From Clostridium yunnanense (GTDB taxonomy: Bacteria > Bacillota > Clostridia > Clostridiales > Clostridiaceae), in contig NZ_JAENHN010000039.1 in NCBI RefSeq assembly GCF_016595795.1, positions 101,694 to 165,693 on the forward strand: a stretch of DNA of 64,000 nt. Direction: 5' to 3'. A program made the position numbers and the translations under genes. The notes beneath the pieces were generated by a model. That model was not told where the DNA came from and searched no databases. It worked only from the letters and a program-made list of their open reading frames with translations. Shown here in pieces: positions 45,670 through 53,819 of this stretch. Each line of letters begins with the position of its first letter. Positions within the stretch are counted from its first letter, which is position 1.

Positions 45670-47409
45670 TTATTTCCAATTATTATTTTCAGCTTCAACT
45701 TGAAAATCCCCTTCATTCTTAAAGGCTTCAAGCTTTAGCTCTGTTGCTTGATTATTAACAAACTTAGCAGAACCTATTGCCCATTTAGATATATGAACCA
45801 TGTGTGTACCAGGATTACTGATGTTATTTGATGAATATATTAGTTCAGCTCCAACGCTATCATTATCATTACAAGAAATAAATAATGCTGAATACACGCT
45901 ATCCTCTATTTTATTATCCTCTATTATAACCTTAACATCTTTCTTAGCACCAAATTTCCAAAGACTCCATAGAGCTCCTACCTCGTAGTGAAAATCATGC
46001 TGATATGAGCCGCATCTCACTAATCTATTTCCCTTAATCAAGAAAGTCCCACTAATTTCAGGCGGATTAAAGTCTGTTCCAAAAGAAATACCTGCTCCGT
46101 TATCTACAGTATCATAAATTAAATTATTCAATAACTTAATATCTCTTCCGCCATATATAGCGATTCCATTGGCCAAGCAAGGAGTTTGAATAGTATTGTA
46201 CTGATAGGTGTTATTTACATCAGCATAAGTATCAGACCACATAGCCATTGAGTCATCGCCTGAATTTCTAAAATTGCAGTGTTCCACTATGGAATTAGAG
46301 GTTCCTCTATGCAAGTTAATTCCATCTGCCCATACATTTCTTATTCTACAGCCCCTAATATGAACTCCATCAGTTCTATCAGAAAACCAAAAACCTACCT
46401 TAGTATGCTCTATCCATATATTTTCAATTAGAGTATTTGTCCCTATGCCCTCTATTCCTGCTATTCCATTATAATCATCTCTAATTGTCTCATTACCTAT
46501 AATTGAAAAATCAGATATGTGACAATTTCCTGATCTTATATAAATACTAGCAAAACTGCCCTGCAATATTGAGTGCCACATCCCAGCGCCCTTGATAGTT
46601 ATTCCTTTATCTAAAAATATCCTAGTACCCTCTACATCTCCTGCTCCTCTACGCCCAATGTTGAAATTAAACTCTCCTTCTGGTATCCAAAGACCTTTAT
46701 ACCTTCCATCAGAATTGTATACAGCCTGAATACAAGCATTTATAGCTTCCATGCAATCAACCTGGTCACCAGCTCCAAATTCAGTTATTGAAAGAAACCC
46801 TTCTGGCATATCAAGTGGCTCTGGAATAACTTCAGCTTCAACGAAGTCGATAATAATATATCTAGCACGATGGAAATTATAATCATCTTTGTTTCTCTGG
46901 AACTTAATCATAGTTCCAGCTGGGTATACTTTATCCAATTTTATACGAACTTCATCGTAGTATCTATGCGGGTTTCCTAACTTAGGATTTTTAGACCATC
47001 TCACCTTCATAGTATCTGTTTCTTTATGAGAATGGTACTCGCCATACATCCAACTATATCTTGATGTCAACATTACATCTTTATAAGCATTTTCATTAAT
47101 GTACAAACTTATCCCAGCATCAATTCCATTTCCCTCTTCTGCATCAGGTATGCAAAACCTAACAACTAGTCCACTAGCAGGTTCCTGCAAAGTTATTTGA
47201 ACATATTGACCTTCAGCGTCTAATTTTACTGCTCTTCTCCCAAAAGCCTCTGCTTCTTGGGTTGTCCAAGTAGTCTTCGGACCGATAATAGTACCATTAG
47301 TCTTTACTTTGCTTTCATCTTCATCATCTGCATTATAAGTGTCATAAGGCATATCTGCGCCAACACTAACAATATTAAAATCATTTTCTAAATACTTTTT
47401 TTCTATCAC
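45670..47409 (-). CDS. GH87-type glucanase without a signal peptide (probably cytoplasmic)
   Basis: This 579-residue protein is only the GH87 catalytic unit: a sandwich (MPYDTYNADDEDESKV, then AFGRRAVKLDAEGQYVQITL) and a beta-helix with Asp362, Asp385 and Asp386 in WADGINLHRG and NSGDDSMAMW. The N-terminus MIEKKYLENDFNIVSVG is charged and has no hydrophobic stretch, so no Sec signal exists; no better upstream start is seen because an operator and ribosome site lie there. Known GH87 enzymes are exported. It may act on imported oligomers, or leave the cell by another route. A LacI-type operator lies at 47454. Confidence 0.8.
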   Translation of the reverse strand: MIEKKYLENDFNIVSVGADMPYDTYNADDEDESKVKTNGTIIGPKTTWTTQEAEAFGRRAVKLDAEGQYVQITLQEPASGLVVRFCIPDAEEGNGIDAGISLYINENAYKDVMLTSRYSWMYGEYHSHKETDTMKVRWSKNPKLGNPHRYYDEVRIKLDKVYPAGTMIKFQRNKDDYNFHRARYIIIDFVEAEVIPEPLDMPEGFLSITEFGAGDQVDCMEAINACIQAVYNSDGRYKGLWIPEGEFNFNIGRRGAGDVEGTRIFLDKGITIKGAGMWHSILQGSFASIYIRSGNCHISDFSIIGNETIRDDYNGIAGIEGIGTNTLIENIWIEHTKVGFWFSDRTDGVHIRGCRIRNVWADGINLHRGTSNSIVEHCNFRNSGDDSMAMWSDTYADVNNTYQYNTIQTPCLANGIAIYGGRDIKLLNNLIYDTVDNGAGISFGTDFNPPEISGTFLIKGNRLVRCGSYQHDFHYEVGALWSLWKFGAKKDVKVIIEDNKIEDSVYSALFISCNDNDSVGAELIYSSNNISNPGTHMVHISKWAIGSAKFVNNQATELKLEAFKNEGDFQVEAENNNWK

Positions 47410-47453
47410 TAATATACACTCCTTCTAAAATAAATCCATATCTTTTAAAAGAA

Positions 47454-47467
47454 GTTAACCGTTTTAC
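47454..47467. promoter_or_regulatory. LacI-family operator upstream of the unsecreted GH87 gene
   Basis: GTTAACCGTTTTAC is identical to the GH13 operator and sits about 45 bases before the start codon. Confidence 0.75.
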
Positions 47468-47489
47468 TTAACTTAAATTATACTTTGCC

Positions 47490-47560
47490 CTTATAATAAA
47501 ATCAATACTTATTATCTTTAAATTCTCTCACAAGAACCAGTGATGATTTTTAAAATAAGA
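47490..47560. repeat. Decayed copy of the 100-nt palindromic element
   Basis: ATAATAAAAT, TTATTAT and CTTTAAATTCTCTCAC, then AGAACC and GTGA, followed by TTTTTAAAAT, resemble the core of the elements at 48316-48513. The outer arms are not recognisable. Confidence 0.5.
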
Positions 47561-47702
47561 ATGGACTGATATAAAGAAATTGTAGCCTTTACTTAAATTT
47601 AGCTGAATTTTATTTTTCTAAGCTTATATTACATATTTTGTAACTTAAGTGGTGTAAATTTCATATTCTTATAAAGAGATAAATTTTTAAAGGGAGATCA
47701 AG

Positions 47703-48221
47703 ATGGATTTCTTTAATAACGAGTACTTCAATCCAAATAGTCACTTTAGATTTTATGATGACGGAAGTGATGTAGATGAGGTTGGAGAATATGAAGTAGA
47801 TGTTAGTTTTACTTATGCTCCAATATATGAGAGCTTAGAAGAGGATATGAGAGGCCCTTCTGACAGGCCAACACCACCTCCTGCTCCAGTAAATACACCA
47901 CCTATGGCCCCTCCTCCTTCATTTAATCCTTCAAAAAACGATCCTAAAGCTAAAGTTCTTGCAGGATCCCAGTATTCTCAAGGACCTCAAGCCTTTGGTG
48001 GACCTCAAATTGGAGGCGGAACTACAAAAGCAGTGAGTCCAATTTCCATTCGTCCTTGCCTATTTAAATACACTTATATATGGCAAAACAACGGGCGATC
48101 TTATTGGGCTTACCTAACATCAGTAGATCGATACTCAGTTTCCGGATGGAGATGGATGTTCTATAGATGGGTTTATTTCGGAATAGACATAAGAAGAATA
48201 GATACATTTATATGCTATTAA
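47703..48221 (+). CDS. Unknown 172-residue protein with Pro-rich linker and aromatic C-terminus
   Basis: I do not recognise this gene. The N-terminus is acidic and aromatic (MDFFNNEYFNPNSHFRFYDD). A Pro/Gly-rich linker (about 55-110, GPSDRPTPPPAPVNTPP) follows, then a compact C-terminal domain rich in Trp, Tyr and Arg (YTYIWQNNGRSYWAYLTSVD, YRWVYFGIDIRRIDTFICY). There is no signal peptide or membrane helix. AAAGGGAG precedes the ATG. A CATATTCT-like sequence about 35 bases upstream could be a sporulation sigma -10 element, which together with the composition would suit a spore coat or exosporium protein. This is only a guess. Confidence 0.7.
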   Translation: MDFFNNEYFNPNSHFRFYDDGSDVDEVGEYEVDVSFTYAPIYESLEEDMRGPSDRPTPPPAPVNTPPMAPPPSFNPSKNDPKAKVLAGSQYSQGPQAFGGPQIGGGTTKAVSPISIRPCLFKYTYIWQNNGRSYWAYLTSVDRYSVSGWRWMFYRWVYFGIDIRRIDTFICY

Positions 48222-48315
48222 ATAGTTATCAAGGAGAAGAATATAATTTCTTCTCCTTATAAGTTTTAATTTTTTATTATTCACAGATATGCAAATTAAA
48301 CTCTAGCTTTTATAT

Positions 48316-48413
48316 AGATGAACCACTTCGTAATGAAACTTATTATTTTTAAATTCTCTCACTAGAAACCGTGAGAGTTTTAAAAATAGATTGCGGTTCG
48401 AAGTGGTTCATCT
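48316..48413. repeat. Structured palindromic element, tandem copy 1
   Basis: Outer arms GATGAACCACTTCG and CGAAGTGGTTCATC pair perfectly over 14 bp. The inner stem ATTTTTAAATTCTCTCAC pairs with GTGAGAGTTTTAAAAAT around the loop TAGAAACC. Spacers TAATGAAACTTATT and AGATTGCGGTT lie between the stems. Confidence 0.85.
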
Positions 48414-48415
48414 TT

Positions 48416-48513
48416 AGATGTACCAATTCATAATAAAATTTATTATTTTTAAATTCTCTCACCAGAACCCGTGAGAGTTTTAAAAATAGATTTCGGATTG
48501 AATTGGTACATCT
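48416..48513. repeat. Structured palindromic element, tandem copy 2
   Basis: This is the same design exactly 100 bases further on. The outer arms GATGTACCAATTCA and TGAATTGGTACATC differ from copy 1 at several positions, but both arms change together so pairing stays perfect. The inner stem is unchanged, with loop CAGAACCC. Confidence 0.85.
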
Positions 48514-48600
48514 TTAAACAAATATCCATTCCATATCTTCTATACCTTCACAGTAGAAAATATATCCTGTTCTCTTATCAAAAATAATTATAGGACTCAT
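48514..48600 (-). CDS. Possible 28-residue small protein
   Basis: The ORF reads MSPIIIFDKRTGYIFYCEGI then EDMEWIFV and stops. The amino acid pattern (alternating strand-like FDKRTGYIFYCEG) looks coding rather than random. The ribosome site is weak (GGTGAT). I know no relative. It lies next to the tandem palindromes, upstream of nothing on its strand. Confidence 0.35.
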   Translation of the reverse strand: MSPIIIFDKRTGYIFYCEGIEDMEWIFV

Positions 48601-48665
48601 ATAATCACCAGCATATTTATATTTTTAATCTATCTTTTTGATTCACTTAGATATATAGATAAACC

Positions 48666-49289
48666 TTACTTTTTAGAAACCCACTTATTATCCTTGATAT
48701 AAAATCTCCAAGGAAAATGCACAGCTTCTTCTGCATAATCTATACCTATTCTAGTAGTTTCAACAATGTCTTCATCTGATATATTCTTATTATCTGATGG
48801 CTCTTCTAAATATAGCTCTTCACTTTCAGTCATATCTATCCAGTTGTCTTGTTTATTTATTGCAAAAGCAATACATAGCTTTGATGGACCATTGGTAAGA
48901 GCCTTCATTTGAGCATTAGTTAGGGAATCGATTGTTTTATCAAATCTTCTTTTAGCCATTTCTTCCACACCATCTATAGGTTCTATTGCTCTTATGAGTA
49001 CACCTTCTGCAGTTCCTTCTTCTTTCGTTATTATATTAAAACAATGGTACATCCCATATATAGAAAAAACATATACAATTCCAGGAGGTCCATATAGCGG
49101 TTTAACTCTCTCTGTCATTTTGCCGCCATATGCATGTGAGGCCTTATCTATAGCACCGATATAAGCTTCAGTTTCAACTATTATTCCCCTTAAAAATGTT
49201 TCTCCTACTTTCCTTACTAAAACTTTGCCTAAAAGTTCTTTAGATACTGTTATTGCATCTCTTGCATAAAAAGCTTTGTTTATTCTCAT
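48666..49289 (-). CDS. 3-methyladenine DNA glycosylase (Mpg/AAG family)
   Basis: This base-excision repair enzyme removes alkylated purines such as 3-methyladenine and hypoxanthine. The catalytic Glu is in [20 protein letters not shown]. Other family motifs are [38 protein letters not shown] and [11 protein letters not shown]. The length of about 207 residues is normal. The ATG at 49289 follows GGGAG; a TTG seven codons earlier is less likely. It is a single gene, with no SOS box visible upstream. Confidence 0.93.
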   Translation of the reverse strand: MRINKAFYARDAITVSKELLGKVLVRKVGETFLRGIIVETEAYIGAIDKASHAYGGKMTERVKPLYGPPGIVYVFSIYGMYHCFNIITKEEGTAEGVLIRAIEPIDGVEEMAKRRFDKTIDSLTNAQMKALTNGPSKLCIAFAINKQDNWIDMTESEELYLEEPSDNKNISDEDIVETTRIGIDYAEEAVHFPWRFYIKDNKWVSKK

Positions 49290-49473
49290 GATTCTCTCCC
49301 ATTGGTTCAATTAGAATTATATCTTTAAGTTATATTTAAAGTAGATACCCTTATTCTAAAGCATATAACATTTAAATATACCTTCCTATTCTTTTAGAAT
49401 AATAACATTGTCCATATACCCTCATTAAAAATATAAGTTTTATGATTAATTATCCCCTATACTCAAGTAAATA

Positions 49474-50685
49474 TTATATAAGTTTTACTTTAACAAATCT
49501 TAACTTTCCTATTTGAATTATATCCTCATCACTTAATGAAACCTCTAAGTGATTAACAATCTTCTCTCCATTTATCTTTACTCCGCCACCAGTTATAAGC
49601 CTTTTAGCCTCATTCTTACTCTTACATAAGCCTTTTTCAAATAAAACCGAGATTAAATCTTTATCTAACAATTCAGCATCTACTTGAAGTTCCTCTATAT
49701 CTTTAGGAATACTTTTTTTCTGAAATATATTTATGAATTCTTGCTCCTCTTGCTCAGCAGCTTTTTCTCCATGGTACAATCTAACTAACTCCTTAGCCAA
49801 GCTTACCTTAACGTCTCTAGGGTTTACCTTACCGCTATTTAATTCTCTTCTAATTTCATCAATTTTATCTGGATGTATATCAGTAGTTAATTCAAAGTAT
49901 TTAACGATATTTTCATCTGGTATAGACATAGTCTTTCCAAATATATCTTTAGCACTTTCATTTATACCGATATAATTTCCTAAACTTTTGCTCATCTTTT
50001 CTTTTCCATCTACACCTTCAAGTAAAGGCATAAATATAGCAACCTGACTTTCTATATCAAAATCTCTTTGAAGTGTTCTACCCATCAGTATATTAAATCT
50101 TTGATCTGTACCACCTAGCTCAATATCTGCCCTTAAGCTTACAGAATCATAAGCTTGCATTAAAGGGTAGAAAAATTCATGAATTGAAATACTTTGATTA
50201 CTTTCAAATCTCTTTTTAAAATCATCTCTTTCAAGCATTCTAGCCACTGTCGATTTTGCCGCTAGATTTAATACATCTTCAAAGTGTAGCTTTGAAAGCC
50301 ATTCGCTATTAAACCTAACTTTCGTCTTTTCTTTGTCCAATATCTTAAATATTTGCTCTGCGTAAGTTTTAGCATTTTCTATAACTTGCTCTTTAGAAAG
50401 TTGCTTTCTGGTTTTTGATTTTCCAGTTGGATCACCTATCATTCCTGTAAAATCCCCTAAAACTATAACAGCTTCATGCCCAAGCTCCTGCATCTGCCTT
50501 ATCTTTCTTAACACAACTGCATGCCCAAGATGTATATCTGGAGCTGATGGATCAAGTCCAAGTTTAATCACTAATGGTGTATCTTCCTTTATTGACTTTT
50601 CTAGCTTTTGTCTCAAGTCAACTAAGCTTATAATCTCGTCTGCACCTTTGGAAATTATTTTTATTTGCTCTTCTATATTAATCAT
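49474..50685 (-). CDS. tyrS: Tyrosyl-tRNA synthetase
   Basis: This class I synthetase charges tRNA-Tyr. The motifs are [14 protein letters not shown] (HIGH-type), [13 protein letters not shown] and [10 protein letters not shown] (KMSKS), with a C-terminal S4 RNA-binding domain ([13 protein letters not shown]). The length, about 404 residues, fits the TyrZ-like group. It is controlled by a Tyr T-box upstream. The start is taken at ATG 50685; TTG 50694 is possible. No ribosome site lies at normal distance: the strong AGGAGGTG at 50775-50782 is separated from the start by a hairpin. Confidence 0.95.
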   Translation of the reverse strand: MINIEEQIKIISKGADEIISLVDLRQKLEKSIKEDTPLVIKLGLDPSAPDIHLGHAVVLRKIRQMQELGHEAVIVLGDFTGMIGDPTGKSKTRKQLSKEQVIENAKTYAEQIFKILDKEKTKVRFNSEWLSKLHFEDVLNLAAKSTVARMLERDDFKKRFESNQSISIHEFFYPLMQAYDSVSLRADIELGGTDQRFNILMGRTLQRDFDIESQVAIFMPLLEGVDGKEKMSKSLGNYIGINESAKDIFGKTMSIPDENIVKYFELTTDIHPDKIDEIRRELNSGKVNPRDVKVSLAKELVRLYHGEKAAEQEEQEFINIFQKKSIPKDIEELQVDAELLDKDLISVLFEKGLCKSKNEAKRLITGGGVKINGEKIVNHLEVSLSDEDIIQIGKLRFVKVKLI

Positions 50686-50692
50686 ATTAATC

Positions 50693-50782
50693 AAGTTAAG
50701 TTTTAAAAATTAGGTCTTTCTTTCAGTTAAAAACTTATTGCTTATTATAAAAAGACGTAACTTTTACTTAACTTCACCTCCT
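50693..50782 (-). promoter_or_regulatory. tyrS ribosome site bridged to its start codon by a hairpin
   Basis: AGGAGGTG (50782-50775) is directly followed by AAGTTAAGT, which pairs with ACTTAACTT (50701-50693). Inside, GTCTTT pairs with AAAGAC. Folding removes about 80 bases and leaves nine bases between AGGAGG and ATG 50685, the optimal distance. Confidence 0.6.
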
Positions 50783-50967
50783 AAATTTAAATTTATTTAG
50801 CTGTTTTTTATCTATTCGAATCAGACCCTAATACTGATATTTCACTACAACTGAAGTTTCATATTAGATAAAGCTAGTTATACTTAAGCATGAAAGCTCA
50901 GTTTAATTAAGCCGTTTATAAAGTTACCTGCAGAATAACTTTATAATATTAGTTAATAAACAAAAAA

Positions 50968-51293
50968 ACTCCCGCCATCTAGATTTCTCTAGAGGGCGAG
51001 AGTATAAACTTCGCGGTACCACCTCAATTTATTAATGCCTTACGACAATAACCTTTTCGAGTACGATGTTAACAACATGATACTCTAGCGCTATAACCTG
51101 CGCAGGATAGGGAAAACAGCCTACTACCTTACAAGGATTTGGTGTTCAGCTCATAGATGTATTCAAAATAAATTCTTTGCTTCTTCACACCAACCAGAAG
51201 CTCTCTTAAAAAGAAATATATCTTTACTCTTTCTACTCATAGCCTTTTTTATATTTTTTTATATATTATACTCAAGCATATAAATTTATTCAA
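50968..51293 (-). promoter_or_regulatory. Tyr T-box riboswitch with promoter, controlling tyrS
   Basis: The promoter is TTGAAT (51288-51293) and TATAAT (51265-51270), spaced 17. The leader has a Stem I with GAATACATC carrying the specifier UAC (Tyr) at 51161-51159, the T-box motif AGGTGGTACCGCG (51024-51012), and a terminator (CTCTCGCCCTCTAGAG with CTAGATGGCGGGAG, then TTTTTTTG) at 51002-50968. Uncharged tRNA-Tyr should pair with the specifier and T-box bulge and let transcription proceed. Confidence 0.93.
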
Positions 51294-51434
51294 CTATTTT
51301 TTTGAATAACTTACATAAAAAGTTTTATAAATCGTGTAAACCCGCAGAAACACTATAAATTCTTATAAATTTATCTTTTTAACATCTTATAATTATATAA
51401 ACATAAGAATTTTTCTATTTACATCATATATTTT

Positions 51435-52748
51435 TTACTTCCTTAAAGCCTTTATAACTTCATCAACAGACTTTTTATCTTGCTCTCCTGAAAGCATTGA
51501 TTTTACAGTCAATACATTATCCTTTATCTCATCATCACCTATTAATATTACATAAGGAATCCCTAATTTATTTGCATAGTTCATCTTCTTCTGAAGCTTT
51601 CCTCCCTCAAAATATACTTGAGTTATTATACCAGCTGCTCTTAGCTTATTTGCTGTTTCTAAGCTGTAATTCAACTCCTCATTCATAGGTATTATGATAA
51701 CATCACAAAAAGTTTCTCTACCTTTAGATTTAAATAGGTTTGCTTCTCTTAGCTGATAGAATAGCCTAGTTAAACCAATGGATATGCCAACTCCAGGAAG
51801 CTTCTGATTTGTGTAGTACTCTGCTAGATTTTCATATCTACCTCCTGAACACACGGAACCAATGGAAGGATAATCATCTAGTATAGTTTCATATACCGTT
51901 CCAGTATAATAATCTAACCCTCTTGCAATTTTTAAATCAATTATATAATTTTTTTCTGGAACACCAAAATAGCCTATATATTCTATTACTGCCTTTAGTT
52001 CCTTAACTCCATCTAAGAATACTTCATCTTCTACACCAAGTTGCTCTAAAGAATTAATCAGTTCATTGTTATTTCCTGAAAGCATTATAAATTCCATTAT
52101 TGAAGCAACTTGATCTTCATCTAGAGTATTTAAAAGTTCACTTCTGACACTTTCTTCTCCAATTTTATCTAGCTTATCTATTACTCTTAGAACATCACCA
52201 GCCTCGGCTATTCCTAGAGAGCTAAAGAAACCATTTAATATCTTCCTGTTATTTATTCTTATCTTAAAGTTTTCAAAACCTAATTCTTTAAATATGGAGT
52301 ATATAACTGCTGGAATCTCAGCATCATTAACTATACTTAACTTTCCATTGCCTATTATATCTATATCACATTGATAGAATTCTCTAAATCTTCCCTTCTG
52401 ATTTCTCTCTCCCCTATAAACCTTACCTATCTGATATCTTCTAAAAGGAAAGTTTAACTCACCCATGTGTTGTGCCACAAATCTAGCGAAAGGAACTGTT
52501 AGATCAAAGCGTAAGGATATGTCAGTATCCCCTTTATTAAATCTATATATTTGCTTTTCTGTATCTCCTCCACCTTTAGCAAGTAAAACTTCACTTTTCT
52601 CCATAATTGGCGTATCCATTGGTGCAAATCCATATTTCTCATAATTTTTCTTTATAGTGTCCATCATAAAATTAAAATCAATTTGATCCTTTGGAGTAAG
52701 CTCCATAAATCCAGGTAATATTGATGGTTTAACAAAATTTTTCTCCAT
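51435..52748 (-). CDS. hisS: Histidyl-tRNA synthetase
   Basis: This class II synthetase charges tRNA-His. Motif 1 region PGFMELTPKD and MEKSEVLLAKGGGDTEKQ, LRFDLTVPFARFVAQ, motif 2 RGERNQKGRFREFYQCDIDI, the histidine loop RGLDYYTGTVYE and motif 3 PGVGISIGLTRL are present, as is the C-terminal anticodon-binding domain. The length is 437 residues. The ATG at 52748 follows GGAGGAG; the ATG at 52772 lies upstream of that site. The gene is preceded by a structured leader with a terminator. Confidence 0.95.
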   Translation of the reverse strand: MEKNFVKPSILPGFMELTPKDQIDFNFMMDTIKKNYEKYGFAPMDTPIMEKSEVLLAKGGGDTEKQIYRFNKGDTDISLRFDLTVPFARFVAQHMGELNFPFRRYQIGKVYRGERNQKGRFREFYQCDIDIIGNGKLSIVNDAEIPAVIYSIFKELGFENFKIRINNRKILNGFFSSLGIAEAGDVLRVIDKLDKIGEESVRSELLNTLDEDQVASIMEFIMLSGNNNELINSLEQLGVEDEVFLDGVKELKAVIEYIGYFGVPEKNYIIDLKIARGLDYYTGTVYETILDDYPSIGSVCSGGRYENLAEYYTNQKLPGVGISIGLTRLFYQLREANLFKSKGRETFCDVIIIPMNEELNYSLETANKLRAAGIITQVYFEGGKLQKKMNYANKLGIPYVILIGDDEIKDNVLTVKSMLSGEQDKKSVDEVIKALRK

Positions 52749-52789
52749 TTCTTCTCCTCCTGTTAATATCATTTATTTGGAAAACAAAA

Positions 52790-53019
52790 ACACCCACTAA
52801 GGATTTATACCTAGGTGGGTGTACTATTTATCCCTCAATCACCATAGATACAAAATCCTCAACAAGATTAGACCTGTATCTGTGGTTTTTTTAACCAAGA
52901 ACAAGTCTTCTATCTATGGTAATGTAGTTTTACTTGTGAATTAAAACTTATATTAATCATAAATCATTATCTCCAAACTTAATTTCCATAATCTTAACAT
53001 ATTAGAATTCAATATTCAA
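52790..53019 (-). promoter_or_regulatory. hisS leader: promoter, multibranched RNA and attenuator
   Basis: The promoter is TTGAAT (53014-53019) and TAAGAT (52991-52996), spaced 17. The transcript forms P1 ACCATAGATA/TATCTATGGT (52920-52911 with 52850-52841), enclosing AGACTTGT/ACAGGTCT, a small TGGTT/AACCA hairpin and AATCTT/AGGATT. Then follows the terminator ACACCCACCTAGG/CCTTAGTGGGTGT with TTTTGTTTT (52822-52790), just before hisS. No T-box motif and no run of His codons was found. Confidence 0.65.
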
Positions 53020-53223
53020 GTTATAATAAAATATTAATCATAGCATAATAATCTTTTATTGCTTCTATAATAATCAATATCTTATAATTATATACAGATC
53101 TAATTAAAACTTATTAGCAATAAAACTACATTTTAGATACATATAGCCCTCTAATCTTCATTTTATGGGCTATTTAAAAGGATAATATAGAATATATTTT
53201 TATTATTAAAGGAGATCGCAACT
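53020..53223. other. AT-rich divergent region between hisS and DUF2164 genes
   Basis: Only AT-rich sequence is seen, with the ribosome site AAAGGAG of the DUF2164 gene at its end. No operator or further RNA structure was recognised. Confidence 0.4.
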
Positions 53224-53457
53224 TTGAGAAAAGAAAAAAAGATTACACTAAGTAAAGAAAAAAGAGAGTCAATGATTTCATCCATACAAGAATTTTTCTA
53301 TAACGAGAGAGACGAGGAAATAGGAAACCTAGCTGCCTCTGCAGTACTAGATTTTTTCGTTGAAGAGTTATCTTCTGAGTTCTATAATCAAGGAATTAGT
53401 GATGCCTATAGATATATGAGCGAAAGAACAGAAGATATGCTTGGACTTCAAAAATAA
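53224..53457 (+). CDS. DUF2164 family protein
   Basis: This 77-residue soluble protein of unknown function matches DUF2164: KITLSKEKRESMISSIQEFF, then NERDEEIGNLAASAVLDFFV and FYNQGISDAYRYM. The start is TTG with AAAGGAG at good distance. It is mostly helical and has no membrane segment. It stands alone with its own terminator. Family members occur widely in Firmicutes and proteobacteria as single genes; no partner is suggested by the neighbourhood. Confidence 0.8.
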   Translation: MRKEKKITLSKEKRESMISSIQEFFYNERDEEIGNLAASAVLDFFVEELSSEFYNQGISDAYRYMSERTEDMLGLQK

Positions 53458-53470
53458 TACTATACCCGAT

Positions 53471-53522
53471 AAAAACAAATGGTTTATTTAGATAAGATAT
53501 CTTTTATAAACCATTTGTTTTT
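53471..53522 (+). terminator. Terminator of the DUF2164 gene
   Basis: AAAAACAAATGGTTTA pairs with TAAACCATTTGTTTTT around a loop of about 19 bases. Confidence 0.8.
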
Positions 53523-53585
53523 ATTTTAAAAAATAATTTATAAAATCTTTTATTATTTTATATATATCAACACAATTATCGGCTT

Positions 53586-53819
53586 GTGTTAAAAAAAGTT
53601 ACTTTTAGATTAATATGGTATGTATTTGTTAGAATATGTAAGTATATATGTAAAAAAACAATCTGTTTTCCATTAACAATCATGGGAATATTTTTCTTTT
53701 CTTTGCATTTACCTTATAATTACAAATACGATTACAATTTAAAACCATTTTATGATGAAAGGATGATTTTTATGAAAAATAAAATAGCTGCTGATAACTT
53801 AAGAAAGGATATTTTATGA
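53586..53819 (+). CDS. Possible small membrane protein, or leader ORF, of the ABC transporter operon
   Basis: A GTG at 53586 opens a 77-residue frame with one hydrophobic segment (ICFPLTIMGIFFFSLHL, about 26-43). Its ribosome site is poor. An internal ATG at 53773 with AAAGGATG upstream would give only MKNKIAADNLRKDIL. Either way the stop TGA overlaps the permease start as ATGA, so translation into the ABC operon is coupled. The long form could be a real subunit; the short form a translational leader. I know no relative. Confidence 0.35.
   Translation: MLKKVTFRLIWYVFVRICKYICKKTICFPLTIMGIFFFSLHLPYNYKYDYNLKPFYDERMIFMKNKIAADNLRKDIL

Noticed and set aside
52790..52996. hisS leader as a histidine T-box
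   Set aside because: The invariant T-box sequence and the flanking antiterminator, obvious in the tyrS leader, could not be found here.
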